The notes below the pieces were generated by a model that saw only the letters and a program-made list of their open reading frames with translations, searched no databases and had not been told where the DNA came from. This document shows positions 7,747 to 15,831 of a stretch of 26,114 bases of DNA, piece after piece. Source of the stretch: CAXDRM01 sp963991775 (lineage in GTDB: Bacteria; Pseudomonadota; Alphaproteobacteria; Rickettsiales; JABIRX01); the NCBI GenBank assembly GCA_963991775.1, contig CAXDRM010000012.1:1-26114 (forward strand), read 5' to 3'. The stretch's first letter is position 1. Each line of letters opens with the position of its first letter. Made by a program: the position numbers and the translations under genes.

Positions 7747-8526
7747 ATGAATAAGAGCGAAAATTTTAAATTTATGCTGAGATTCCTAATTATTTTATTT
7801 TTATTCTGTCGGTTGCCAACTGCTTTTGCCGTAACAGTTTTGGCTCCGCAAAGCATGTCTTATGCTGTAACAGAAATTATCAGAAATTATGCGACCAACA
7901 GTAATTTGGCTGTATCTGCGTCATTTGGTAATATAAGAGATTTAGTTGCTAATATTGAATCTGGGCAAGCAGCTGATTTAATTATTACTGACCATCCTAA
8001 GTGGATTAAAGATCTTAAACAAAAGGGTTTAGTGAATGTATCTTCAATAGCAAATTTAGTTGAGGATAAAATGGTTTTAGTAACTAGCCGCAATTTTTAT
8101 AATTTGAATAAAGCAGAATTTAATAATTTAACTAGCAATGCGGCTAAGGTAAGATTCTATCGAAATTTTACCATTTTAATTCCAGATTGGAAAAAAGATT
8201 TTTCTGGTCTATTCGCGCAAGAGATTATCCGTAATACTACCTATTTACGTGGTATTAATAATAATGTTTTAGAATCAGCAAATCTAGCGGCAGATTTATC
8301 AGAAGTAAGTGATCGTATTGCAATTACTAAATATAGTAGTGTTTATGATAATCCAGAATTAAACATTATTGAGCAATTTAGTGAAGATAGCTATGGCAGA
8401 TTTGTATATCAAATTGCGATTGCTGCTTCAGAAAATATGGTTGAAGCAGATAAGTTACTTAATTATTTTAAAAGCGAGGAGGCTTTATTGATTCTAAAAA
8501 AATATGGTTTTGAATTACTTAAATGA
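7747..8526 (+). CDS. ModA-like periplasmic substrate-binding protein
   Basis: 259 residues with a Sec signal peptide (hydrophobic 9-27, likely cleaved after A-F-A near 28). The mature part resembles ModA of molybdate ABC transporters: V-T-V-L-A-P-Q-S-M opening, S-F-G-N-I-R-D-L where the S-F-G-S-S-G anion loop is expected, I-E-S-G-Q-A-A-D-L-I-I-T (ModA: I-x-x-G-A-P-A-D-x-F-I-S), and a D-R-I-A-I-T-K-Y-S-S-V-Y-D-N segment late. The anion-binding serine pair of ModA is not cleanly conserved. No modB or modC gene is present here. It overlaps the following membrane protein gene by 4 bp. The fold is likely; molybdate as ligand is doubtful. Confidence 0.7.
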   Translation: MNKSENFKFMLRFLIILFLFCRLPTAFAVTVLAPQSMSYAVTEIIRNYATNSNLAVSASFGNIRDLVANIESGQAADLIITDHPKWIKDLKQKGLVNVSSIANLVEDKMVLVTSRNFYNLNKAEFNNLTSNAAKVRFYRNFTILIPDWKKDFSGLFAQEIIRNTTYLRGINNNVLESANLAADLSEVSDRIAITKYSSVYDNPELNIIEQFSEDSYGRFVYQIAIAASENMVEADKLLNYFKSEEALLILKKYGFELLK

Positions 8527-8975
8527 GCTTTGAGCTAGTCTCTTTACTATGGTTAGTTGCTGCATTACTGGCTTTGTTACTCTTTTTTAGAATAGTCAGA
8601 TTTTTATATTATTTTTTCCGCTATTTCTTTTTAAGCAGAAAATATCGTCCTAAATATGACAAAGAAACTTGGGAGAAGTTAAAAAAGCCTGCTACAGCAA
8701 GTGATGAAATTCGTGAGAAAAATAAAGAAGCTGAGCAAAAATTAATTGATGATATGCGTCGTTATAATGGAGCACATGAATTAGCTGAGCAGGAATCTAG
8801 AGAAATTGTTGGTATCGCCGAACCAATTGGTATGTGGACCAAATTTGTTACTCAGCAAAAAATGTCTTGGCTTAAAGCTATGGTAGGTAGTAAGGCAGCT
8901 AGTGATAATTTTTGGCAAAATATTGTTCAGGCTCAGCAGCAGGCGCAAGGCAAGCTTAAATCGCGCTCTCGGTAG
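8523..8975 (+). CDS. Small single-anchor membrane protein, unknown function
   Basis: 150 residues, not recognised. One long hydrophobic segment near the N-terminus (about 4-37, rich in Leu and Phe) is followed by a basic stretch, then a charged helical region with coiled-coil-like spacing (about 55-95). The C-terminal part contains T-Q-Q-K-M-S-W-L-K-A-M-V-G and a Gln/Ala-rich end. Its ATG overlaps the stop of the ModA-like gene (ATGA), so the two are probably one operon and may act together at the inner membrane. Codon use resembles the neighbours. Confidence 0.65.
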   Translation: MSFELVSLLWLVAALLALLLFFRIVRFLYYFFRYFFLSRKYRPKYDKETWEKLKKPATASDEIREKNKEAEQKLIDDMRRYNGAHELAEQESREIVGIAEPIGMWTKFVTQQKMSWLKAMVGSKAASDNFWQNIVQAQQQAQGKLKSRSR

Positions 8976-8990
8976 TTCTTCAAATTCTTT

Positions 8991-9096
8991 TAGAATGAAG
9001 AGATATATTTAATCGCTCAGGCAGTCCTCGAATTTTATCAAATCCATGTTGATAAAATTCTGTGGAATCTCGCTCTAAATACCTCTCTACATTCTA
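8991..9096. repeat. Long imperfect palindrome (possible repetitive element)
   Basis: Arms pair as TAGAATG (8991-8997) with CATTCTA (9090-9096), then AGAGA and TATTTA with their complements. After an 18/15-nt internal loop, a perfect 12-bp stem follows: GAATTTTATCAA (9030-9041) with TTGATAAAATTC (9049-9060), around a 7-nt loop. No T-run follows, so it is not a classic terminator, although it sits between convergent genes. Size and form recall palindromic elements of Rickettsiales. Only one copy was noticed in the window. The rest of 8976-9174 shows no gene. Confidence 0.6.
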
Positions 9097-9174
9097 AGTT
9101 ACTGAGCATACAACAGAACGAATGACGAGCTGAAGCAGAGCGCAGGTTTTTACCGAAAGATCCCTTAATATTAA

Positions 9175-10464
9175 TTAGTCTAATTTATAGCTAATTTCGC
9201 CATGTAAAGATGCATCTAAGCCTTTTTTCTCTTGTGCTTCAGAGACTCTAATACGAATGAAGATTCTCATTACTTTTAAAATAGCAAAAGTAACAATGGC
9301 CGAGTAGAACATCACGATTAAGCTTGAAGCAATTTGACTATAAAGTAAACTAGCATTGCCGTAGAATAAGCCATTTGCACCGCCTTCATTAACTGCAGTA
9401 GTGGCAAAAAGACCAGTAGCAATAGCACCCCATAAACCTCCAATACCATGAATACCAAAAGCATCAAGTGAATCATCATAACCAAGTTTTGGTTTTAAAA
9501 ATTCTACTGCTAAATAGCACAGCCAACCAGAAATAAAGCCGATTAAAATCGCTGATAATGGTGTTACAAAACCAGCTGCTGGGGTAATAGCCACTAGACC
9601 TGCAATTGAACCGCTAATCATACCAATAGCTGTTGCCTTTTCCTCGCGATTATATTCAATAAAGAACCAAGCAAAAGTTCCTGCTGCAGCTGCGATATTA
9701 GTGTTAAGTAGCGCAAGACCTGCTAATTCACCAGATGCTAAAGCACTTCCTGCATTAAAACCAAACCAACCAAACCATAATAAAGCTGCACCTAAAATAG
9801 TTAGCGGAACATTATGTGCGCTAATTTTTTCTTTGTGATTATAACCAATTCTTTTACCCAGGTAAATTGCTGCCACTAAACCAGCAACTGCTGAATTTAA
9901 ATGAACTACAGCGCCACCAGCAAAATCAAGCGGGTTAAACATTTGATGTAACCAGCCACCACCCCAAATCCAATGGGCAACAGGTGCATATACTAAAGTG
10001 ATCCAAAAAGTTGAAAATAATAGAATAGGGCCAAGACGAACTCTTTCAGCAAAAGAACCTGTAATAATTGCTGCAGTAATTACTGCAAACATACCTTGAA
10101 ATAAAGCAAATACAGAATGTGGAATAGTGGTACCAGCTGCAGCTTCACCTAAAATATTATCAAAACCTAAATATTTAAAATTACCAATAAAGCCAGCAAC
10201 TGAATCTCCAAAAGCTAAACTGTAACCCCATAATACCCAAACAATTGAAATTACTGAAAGCTTCATATAGCTATGTAAAATTGTTGAAATAGCATTTTTA
10301 TTTCTAACCATGCCGCTATAGAAAAATGCTAGGCCAGGAGTCATTAACATTACTAAAATTGTTGAGACAATTACCCAACTAGTATCACCTGTATCAATTT
10401 CTGTAGCAAAAGCAGGTGTAGTAAATAAAAGAGCACTTAAAGAATAAAGTAGTTTGGTGGGCAT
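9175..10464 (-). CDS. amt: Ammonium transporter (Amt/MEP/Rh family)
   Basis: Inner-membrane ammonium channel of 429 residues with about 11 spans after a cleavable-looking signal peptide (1-20, ending A-F-A). Hallmarks: G-L-A-F-F-Y-S-G-M-V-R (44-54), A-H-W-I-W-G-G-G-W-L (163-172), D180-F-A-G-G with the pore histidine H188 in V-V-H-L-N-S-A, G-W-F-G-F-N-A-G-S (232-240), and the second pore histidine H339 in F-G-I-H-G-I-G-G-L-W-G. All main pore residues look intact. The usual partner glnK (PII) is not adjacent; upstream is divergent ndk. The substrate class is secure; regulation is not visible. Confidence 0.95.
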   Translation of the reverse strand: MPTKLLYSLSALLFTTPAFATEIDTGDTSWVIVSTILVMLMTPGLAFFYSGMVRNKNAISTILHSYMKLSVISIVWVLWGYSLAFGDSVAGFIGNFKYLGFDNILGEAAAGTTIPHSVFALFQGMFAVITAAIITGSFAERVRLGPILLFSTFWITLVYAPVAHWIWGGGWLHQMFNPLDFAGGAVVHLNSAVAGLVAAIYLGKRIGYNHKEKISAHNVPLTILGAALLWFGWFGFNAGSALASGELAGLALLNTNIAAAAGTFAWFFIEYNREEKATAIGMISGSIAGLVAITPAAGFVTPLSAILIGFISGWLCYLAVEFLKPKLGYDDSLDAFGIHGIGGLWGAIATGLFATTAVNEGGANGLFYGNASLLYSQIASSLIVMFYSAIVTFAILKVMRIFIRIRVSEAQEKKGLDASLHGEISYKLD

Positions 10465-10591
10465 GTTGGTTGATTTTCTAGTTATGGCTGAAAATCTAAC
10501 AAATATTTTTATAAGCGCAACAATTCTTGATTATTTTTTAAAAATCTTTTAAAAGCTGCATTCCAAATCAAATTTAAAATAAGTAATTACT

Positions 10592-11014
10592 ATGTCTATA
10601 CAGCACACACTTTCTATCATTAAACCTGATGCAACTAAAAGAAATCTTACTGGTAAAATTAATAGCTATTTTGAAGAGGCTGGCTTACGCATTATTGCCC
10701 AAAAAAGAGTTAAATTATCTCAAGAGCAAGCTGAAGCTTTTTATGCAGTGCACAAAGAAAGACCTTTCTATGCGAGTTTAGTAGAATTTATGACTTCTGG
10801 TCCAGTTGTTGTACAAGTATTAGCAGGAGAAAATGCAGTACTTAAAAATCGTGAAGTTATGGGTGCAACTAATCCTGCTGAAGCTGATGCTGGTACTGTA
10901 AGAAAAGATTTTGCAGAATCAATTGAAGCTAATTCTGTGCATGGTTCAGACTCTTTAGAAAATGCTAAAATTGAAATTGACTTTTTCTTCTCAGCTGAAG
11001 AGATTGTTGGGTAA
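10592..11014 (+). CDS. ndk: Nucleoside diphosphate kinase
   Basis: Transfers the gamma-phosphate from ATP to NDPs through a phosphohistidine, keeping the NTP and dNTP pools balanced. 140 residues, normal bacterial length. Seen: T-L-S-I-I-K-P-D-A (6-14), the R-P-F-Y substrate loop (57-60), and the active-site H117 in N-S-V-H-G-S-D-S. R-K-D-F-A (104-108) is the nucleotide-binding segment. Divergent from amt across 127 bp of AT-rich sequence in which I see no convincing promoter. It ends at a strong bidirectional terminator shared with convergent lysK. Confidence 0.97.
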   Translation: MSIQHTLSIIKPDATKRNLTGKINSYFEEAGLRIIAQKRVKLSQEQAEAFYAVHKERPFYASLVEFMTSGPVVVQVLAGENAVLKNREVMGATNPAEADAGTVRKDFAESIEANSVHGSDSLENAKIEIDFFFSAEEIVG

Positions 11015-11025
11015 ATAAAAAATAA

Positions 11026-11071
11026 GAGTTTAATTCTGCATTCGCGAAGCAGAGTTAAACTCGTTTTTTTT
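11026..11071. terminator. Bidirectional rho-independent terminator, ndk / lysK
   Basis: A 14-bp stem with one mismatch (11026-11039 with 11049-11062, GAGTTTAATTCTGC against GCAGAGTTAAACTC), a 9-nt loop, then eight T residues at 11064-11071 on the plus strand. The minus strand also has a T-rich run after the hairpin (from 11025 downward). It serves both convergent genes. Confidence 0.9.
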
Positions 11072-11081
11072 GCACTTATTT

Positions 11082-12641
11082 TTATAATATTTTTTCTTCG
11101 ATCAAAGATATTGTTTCTTTTATACCAAAAAGTGCGATGAAAGAACCCATGCGGGGCCCAGTGCTTTGACCTAACAAGATTTCATAAAGAGCTTGAAACC
11201 ATTCTTTCAAGTTAAATTCAAAGTCATTACCAATTTGATATACTAGATTTTGTAATTCACTTGCCTCACTAATAGAGCAATCTTCTAACTCAGCTTTTAA
11301 TTTAAGTAGTGCAGTTTTTTCTTGTGCTGTAGCAGCGCGGTAATTTTTATTCGGCTTAACAAAATCATTGTAATAATTAACAGCTAAGCCAACTAAATTA
11401 TCAAGATAAGGAGCATTAGCTTTGCTTAAGCTTGCATCATATTTAGCAATGAAGCCCCATAAAATATCAGCATTATCTGGATTACAAGCAGCAGCTAAAT
11501 TAAGTAATAAACTATATGATAAGCTACCGATTTTTATCTCTGGAATATCACCATTATGAATATGATAAAGCGCATTATCTAGCTTTTTTATATCATCAAG
11601 CTGAGCATATTTTTGACTAAAAGTTAAATATTCATCAGTTGCTTTAGGAATAACATCAAAATGTAATCTTTTTGCAGTTTTAGGTTTTTGATACATATAA
11701 TAAGAAAGGCTTTCTGCCGGAGCATAACGTAACCATTCTTCAATAGAGATACCATTACCTTTAGATTTAGAGATTTTTTGGCCCGAGCCATCTAAAAATA
11801 ATTCATAAAAATAATTGTGAGGTTTTTTACCACCTAGAATTTTACAGATTTTTTGTGCCAATTCTGCGGAAGGAATAATATCCTTACCATACATTTCATA
11901 ATCAATATCAAGTGCGTACCAACGCATACCAAAATCTGCTTTCCATTGTAATTTGCAGTTACCATCTAAGATAGAAATATTTTGGCTAGAGCCATCACTT
12001 GCAATGAAATCAATAGTGTAATCATTGTCATTTACTTTTTTTACACCACTTTCTAATACTTGACCATTAATAGGGCAGATAGGCATAAAAGGACTATAGC
12101 TAGCACGTCTTTCTTCACGCAAAGTTGCTTTAACTAAATTACAAATTTCTTCATAATTATCTGCTAGTTTTTTTAAAGCATCATTGAATCTTCCTGATTT
12201 ATAACATTCAGTAGCGCTATAAAATTCATAGTTAAAACCAAATTGATCTAAAAATTTTTGTAAACGGCCATTCATATTAGCACCATAACTTTCAGCTGTA
12301 GCAAAAGGATCAGTGATACTAGTAAGTGGCAAACCTAATTGTGAGGTTAAGCTATCTGGATTAGGGATATTATCTGGAATTTTACGTAGCCCATCAAGAT
12401 CATCTGAAAAGCAGATGATTTTAGTAGGAATCTCTGGTGCTAATTTATTAAAAGCATGCATCACCATAGTAGTACGTGATACTTCTCCAAAAGTGCCAAT
12501 ATGTGGTAAACCAGATGGTCCATATCCTGTTTCAAAAGCTACATAGCCTTTTTTTGGAGTTTTACCATTAAGTTTTTTTAGCAAAGCTCTTGCTTCTACA
12601 AAAGGCCAAGCATTGCTTTTTTGATATGATTCTTGCGTCAT
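11082..12641 (-). CDS. lysK: Lysyl-tRNA synthetase, class I
   Basis: Class I LysRS, unrelated to the common class II enzyme, found in archaea, spirochaetes and many alphaproteobacteria including Rickettsiales. It charges tRNA-Lys with lysine. 519 residues. The Rossmann nucleotide-binding signatures are H-I-G-T (47-50, for HIGH) after G-P-S-G-L-P and K-I-S-K-S (289-293, for KMSKS) followed by K-G-N-G. The C-terminal half is the helical anticodon-binding region. The ATG overlaps the stop of the preceding 257-residue protein gene by 4 bp. It is therefore the last gene of a five-gene leftward group beginning with prepilin peptidase. Confidence 0.95.
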   Translation of the reverse strand: MTQESYQKSNAWPFVEARALLKKLNGKTPKKGYVAFETGYGPSGLPHIGTFGEVSRTTMVMHAFNKLAPEIPTKIICFSDDLDGLRKIPDNIPNPDSLTSQLGLPLTSITDPFATAESYGANMNGRLQKFLDQFGFNYEFYSATECYKSGRFNDALKKLADNYEEICNLVKATLREERRASYSPFMPICPINGQVLESGVKKVNDNDYTIDFIASDGSSQNISILDGNCKLQWKADFGMRWYALDIDYEMYGKDIIPSAELAQKICKILGGKKPHNYFYELFLDGSGQKISKSKGNGISIEEWLRYAPAESLSYYMYQKPKTAKRLHFDVIPKATDEYLTFSQKYAQLDDIKKLDNALYHIHNGDIPEIKIGSLSYSLLLNLAAACNPDNADILWGFIAKYDASLSKANAPYLDNLVGLAVNYYNDFVKPNKNYRAATAQEKTALLKLKAELEDCSISEASELQNLVYQIGNDFEFNLKEWFQALYEILLGQSTGPRMGSFIALFGIKETISLIEEKIL

Positions 12642-13411
12642 TTGATTTTTTTATTATCCCAACTCGCTCTTTTGCGTAACTCTTGGATGATTTCATATTT
12701 GAATTTTTCATCTTCAAGACGCTCACGCAAAAAATACTCCATAAAATTTAATTCACCAGGAGTAAAATTATCTACATTCTCTAATATATCAGCAATGATT
12801 TGCACTGCTGCTTCAGTTTCGCCCAATTGCTCATGTATAAAAGCGGGCATTTGTCTGGCCCATAAAGGCATATTTACTGATAAAGGTGTTGATGCTAGCT
12901 CATAAGCTATTTCTAAAGCTAACTCTTTATTTTTTAATTTGTGACTAGCAATATGCGTTGCTTGAGTTAACCACCACCATTTTTTAGTAGGATCATGTTT
13001 ATAGTGCTCGCGTAAATATTCGATAATATAGATAGTATCTTCAGGTCTTTGCGTTTGTGAGAAATAATAGCTAGCAATTGATGGTACAAAATTTGAAATA
13101 GGATCTAAAGAATCAAGTAAGAAGAACCAACCTTGTAGATCTTTATAATTATAATCTTTTAAGGCAGTAAAACGTCCCCAACTATCACCAGCATTTTGAA
13201 TTTTAAAGGCTAATTGACGAAAATAAAATTGGCTATCACCTAAAGAGAGTAATTTTACCGTAGTTTCTTTTGGTACATCAGGAACAATGATCATATCTGG
13301 TTTGATATGGTTAGTTTTATTCCAAAAGATAATTTGTGCTACTAATACAATAATCAGAGCAAGCTTATTGATTAATTCTCGTTGCGCAATATTTAGCTGT
13401 AAAGCGGGCAT
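12638..13411 (-). CDS. Membrane-anchored helical (TPR-like) protein, unknown function
   Basis: 257 residues, function not recognised. One N-terminal membrane span (about 15-31), then a soluble, mostly helical region. Aromatic/aliphatic spacing (F-Y-F-R-Q-L-A near 82, W-W-W-L-T-Q-A-T-H-I-A near 145, A-L-E-I-A-Y-E-L-A near 164, A-A-V-Q-I-I-A-D-I-L near 199) suggests tetratricopeptide-like hairpins, though no repeat fits a strict TPR consensus. A stretch near 88-110 contains W-G-R-F and W-F-F-L-L-D. It lies 9 bp after the ABC-2 permease gene and overlaps lysK by 4 bp. By position it could be a scaffold for the permease or the pilus/secretin complex; that is inference only. Confidence 0.65.
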   Translation of the reverse strand: MPALQLNIAQRELINKLALIIVLVAQIIFWNKTNHIKPDMIIVPDVPKETTVKLLSLGDSQFYFRQLAFKIQNAGDSWGRFTALKDYNYKDLQGWFFLLDSLDPISNFVPSIASYYFSQTQRPEDTIYIIEYLREHYKHDPTKKWWWLTQATHIASHKLKNKELALEIAYELASTPLSVNMPLWARQMPAFIHEQLGETEAAVQIIADILENVDNFTPGELNFMEYFLRERLEDEKFKYEIIQELRKRASWDNKKIK

Positions 13412-13420
13412 AGTAATTAA

Positions 13421-14185
13421 TTAAAATTGCTTCTTATTAAAGTCGTAAATTGACATGAGCAGAATAAGTGCGACATAAATTATTGCTTGGCTAACAATGA
13501 AATGATAAGTGCCAGTAGAAACGTCACCATAAATTAACCATTTGCTTTGTCCAAATTGATCAAGTCTTGGTAATATTGCTGAAAGACCTTTTAAAAATAT
13601 TTCTAAAAAGCCATTAAAACCTAAATTATTAATTTTCGCAGGAATGATAATTGTAGATACTGCAAAGCCAATAATGCGTGAAATAAAGTAAAAAGCGAAA
13701 CAGCCTAATACTGCACTAACTGCGCTTTTTAAAATTAAAGATGCTAATACGGCAAAGCTTGAAATAATTACCAATTCACAAAATATTGAAACAAACCACA
13801 CAAAAAAACCTGCATTATCAGGTGCAAACATTAGCTGAATTAGAGCGGCAACAGGTAGTAATAAAATAAAAGATAGAACTGTGAAGCTTACAAAGTAAGC
13901 CACGATAAAAACGCTTCTGCTGATTGGGCGCGAGATTAAAAATTCGATTTCACGATTTTCAAAAGATCTTCTAATATGAAAGCAAATAAATAAGATCATG
14001 CCAACTACCAAAACTAATCTGGAACTGCCTGAGATAAAAGCAAGCTGCATAGAATTTTGTTCAGATAAAGCAGTTGAGCCTAAAAATGCTGATACTCCAG
14101 AAACTAAAGTTAAAGCTGCTAACAAGCCAATAAATAGCCAATCACGTGCAGCAGTAAGCAAGATATATTTTAAGATAGCTTTCAT
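13421..14185 (-). CDS. ABC-2-type transporter permease
   Basis: 254 residues with about six hydrophobic spans (near 13-35, 52-70, 90-116, 124-150, 154-178 and 228-246). The segment F-E-N-R-E-I-E-F-L-I-S-R-P-I-S-R (about 75-90), a short amphipathic piece before the second pair of spans, is characteristic of ABC-2 permeases. No ATPase gene accompanies it in the window, so the partner must lie elsewhere. It starts 6 bp after the secretin gene and is followed closely by the 257-residue anchored protein. The substrate is unknown. An export role is assumed from the family. Confidence 0.75.
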   Translation of the reverse strand: MKAILKYILLTAARDWLFIGLLAALTLVSGVSAFLGSTALSEQNSMQLAFISGSSRLVLVVGMILFICFHIRRSFENREIEFLISRPISRSVFIVAYFVSFTVLSFILLLPVAALIQLMFAPDNAGFFVWFVSIFCELVIISSFAVLASLILKSAVSAVLGCFAFYFISRIIGFAVSTIIIPAKINNLGFNGFLEIFLKGLSAILPRLDQFGQSKWLIYGDVSTGTYHFIVSQAIIYVALILLMSIYDFNKKQF

Positions 14186-14191
14186 AATTAA

Positions 14192-15826
14192 TTAAAAAGA
14201 GAATGATCTTGGATCTGTGGTAAAAGATTTGTAGAAATTTTTATCTACATCATCTACCGGATCATCAGTATTAACAATTGTTGCTTTGATGAATATTACA
14301 GTTTCGGTAATATCTTCGCTGTCAATTTTAGATTTGAAGAAGGTACCAAGGAAAGGTATATTTTTGATGAAAGGTACACCTGATTCTGATACATTTTTTC
14401 TTTGCTCGATCAAGCCACCAATTACCATAACTTGACCACTTTTAGCTTTTAAGAAAGTATCAATTTCTCTAAGTTGTAGTTCTGGAATAGTGCTTTGAAT
14501 ATTTGTTGAGCTTTCAGCGATTTGAGCTGCAAGCGTAACAGCAGGATCTTGTACTTCATTAGATACAGAAGAAATAGTTGGTCTAATGCTCATCACAACT
14601 TCTTGTGTTTCTAAATTAATTGCTGGCTGTAAAGTTAAAACAATACCAACAGGAACTGTATTAATGGTACTTGAAACGCTTTGTTCTTGGTTAGGCCCGG
14701 TAGTACTTGTTGTAGTAGAGGTCTCATAATCAACTTCGAAATATACTCTTTCAGTTGTGAAGCTTAATACAGCTTGTTGGTTATTTATAGCAGTAATTCT
14801 TGGTGAGGATAAAGTTCTGGTAGTACCAAATGATTCAATCATTTGTAAGGTCCCTGTTAAATCATCATTATTACCACCTGCATCATCCGAAATTACTATT
14901 GAGAAAAAATCAGTTGAATTTAAGTTTTCAGTAAAAGCTCCTGAAGCGTTAATGGCGTTAACTTCACTCCAATTAATACCTGATTGAAAAGTATCATCTA
15001 AAGTTACTTCTACAATCTTTGCTTCGATTAATACTTGAGCTGTAGAGCTTTTTCTTACTTGCTCTAAATATTCAGAGATTATCTTATGTGCTTTACTATT
15101 TGCTGAAACTGAAAGCAAGCTGGCTTTTTTGTTTGAGGTAACATAGCTGCCTGAGCTACCTTCTTCTGATGAGATAAAACGCTCTATATCAGAAATAATA
15201 TTAGACCATAAATCTCCATCTGAACTTGCAGAAATACTACTTGATCCTCCAGCAGTAACCGAATCTCCACCGCTAGAAGTACTTACTTCTAATGATGATG
15301 TATAATTTCTTACAATATCAAGAAAATCTAAAGGGTAATTGACCATGTAAGGAACATCTCTTTCAATACGCAAAATGCCATTATTGATAGTATAGCGTAA
15401 ATTGGCTAAATCAGAGATTTGGCTAACTACATCAATAAAGGGGCGATCTTTAGCGATTAAAATAATACCTCCTTCAATTTGTGGATCAATTTCAAGTTCT
15501 ATTTCTGCAATTCTACCTAATTCGACTAATACATCTTTAAGAGGTATATCTTCGGTTATAGTGATAGAGACTAATTTTCCGTCAGCTAGTTTAGGTGGCT
15601 CAGGTGTTGCTAATATCGGAGCAATTTTTGGAGTTTTATTGGCTTTTTCTTTTTCTTCAGTTTTTTGACTACGAACCTCGCTTGAAGTAAGGTGATCTTT
15701 GATTTGTTTTTTGCTCAGGCCTGTATCTTTATCAAAAGGAAATAAGCTTGAATCCTGCTTGTTATTTTTGCATGAGTTTAAACTTAAAGCTAAGAATATA
15801 AGAAGAATGTGCGAAAGGTTGATCAT
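14192..15826 (-). CDS. Type IV pilus/type II secretion secretin (MshL/PilQ-like lipoprotein)
   Basis: Outer-membrane channel subunit of 544 residues. An N-terminal signal with lipobox L-N-S-C (acyl Cys 19) is followed by a low-complexity linker (20-82) and a short secretin N-domain (85-160) of the kind that precedes the channel. A Ser/Gly-rich insert (180-230) lies between N-domain parts. The secretin domain (about 262-520) has V-L-I-E-A-K-I-V-E-V (265-274), a V-P-V-G strand (391-394), and the signature G-G-L-I-E at 470-474, then V-P-F-I-K-N-I-P-F-L-G-T-F-F. The overall plan (small N-domain, lipoprotein) is nearer MshL than full-length PilQ or GspD. It lies 5 bp after the prepilin peptidase frame, so both belong to one assembly system. 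Confidence 0.9.
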   Translation of the reverse strand: MINLSHILLIFLALSLNSCKNNKQDSSLFPFDKDTGLSKKQIKDHLTSSEVRSQKTEEKEKANKTPKIAPILATPEPPKLADGKLVSITITEDIPLKDVLVELGRIAEIELEIDPQIEGGIILIAKDRPFIDVVSQISDLANLRYTINNGILRIERDVPYMVNYPLDFLDIVRNYTSSLEVSTSSGGDSVTAGGSSSISASSDGDLWSNIISDIERFISSEEGSSGSYVTSNKKASLLSVSANSKAHKIISEYLEQVRKSSTAQVLIEAKIVEVTLDDTFQSGINWSEVNAINASGAFTENLNSTDFFSIVISDDAGGNNDDLTGTLQMIESFGTTRTLSSPRITAINNQQAVLSFTTERVYFEVDYETSTTTSTTGPNQEQSVSSTINTVPVGIVLTLQPAINLETQEVVMSIRPTISSVSNEVQDPAVTLAAQIAESSTNIQSTIPELQLREIDTFLKAKSGQVMVIGGLIEQRKNVSESGVPFIKNIPFLGTFFKSKIDSEDITETVIFIKATIVNTDDPVDDVDKNFYKSFTTDPRSFSF

Positions 15827-15831
15827 GATAT

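Noticed and set aside
7887..8093. 68-codon minus-strand open frame inside the ModA-like gene
   Set aside because: Antisense to a gene with a clear signal peptide and family motifs; no start signal and no recognisable protein.
12313..12905. Two plus-strand open frames opposite lysK and the 257-residue protein
   Set aside because: Antisense shadows; lysK has full class I motifs across the same bases, and the frames show no domain or ribosome-binding site.
13998..14195. 65-codon plus-strand frame opposite the ABC-2 permease start
   Set aside because: Shadow of hydrophobic coding sequence; the operon continues on the minus strand.
14757..15668. Two plus-strand frames opposite the secretin gene
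   Set aside because: Secretin signature motifs are continuous on the minus strand through this region.
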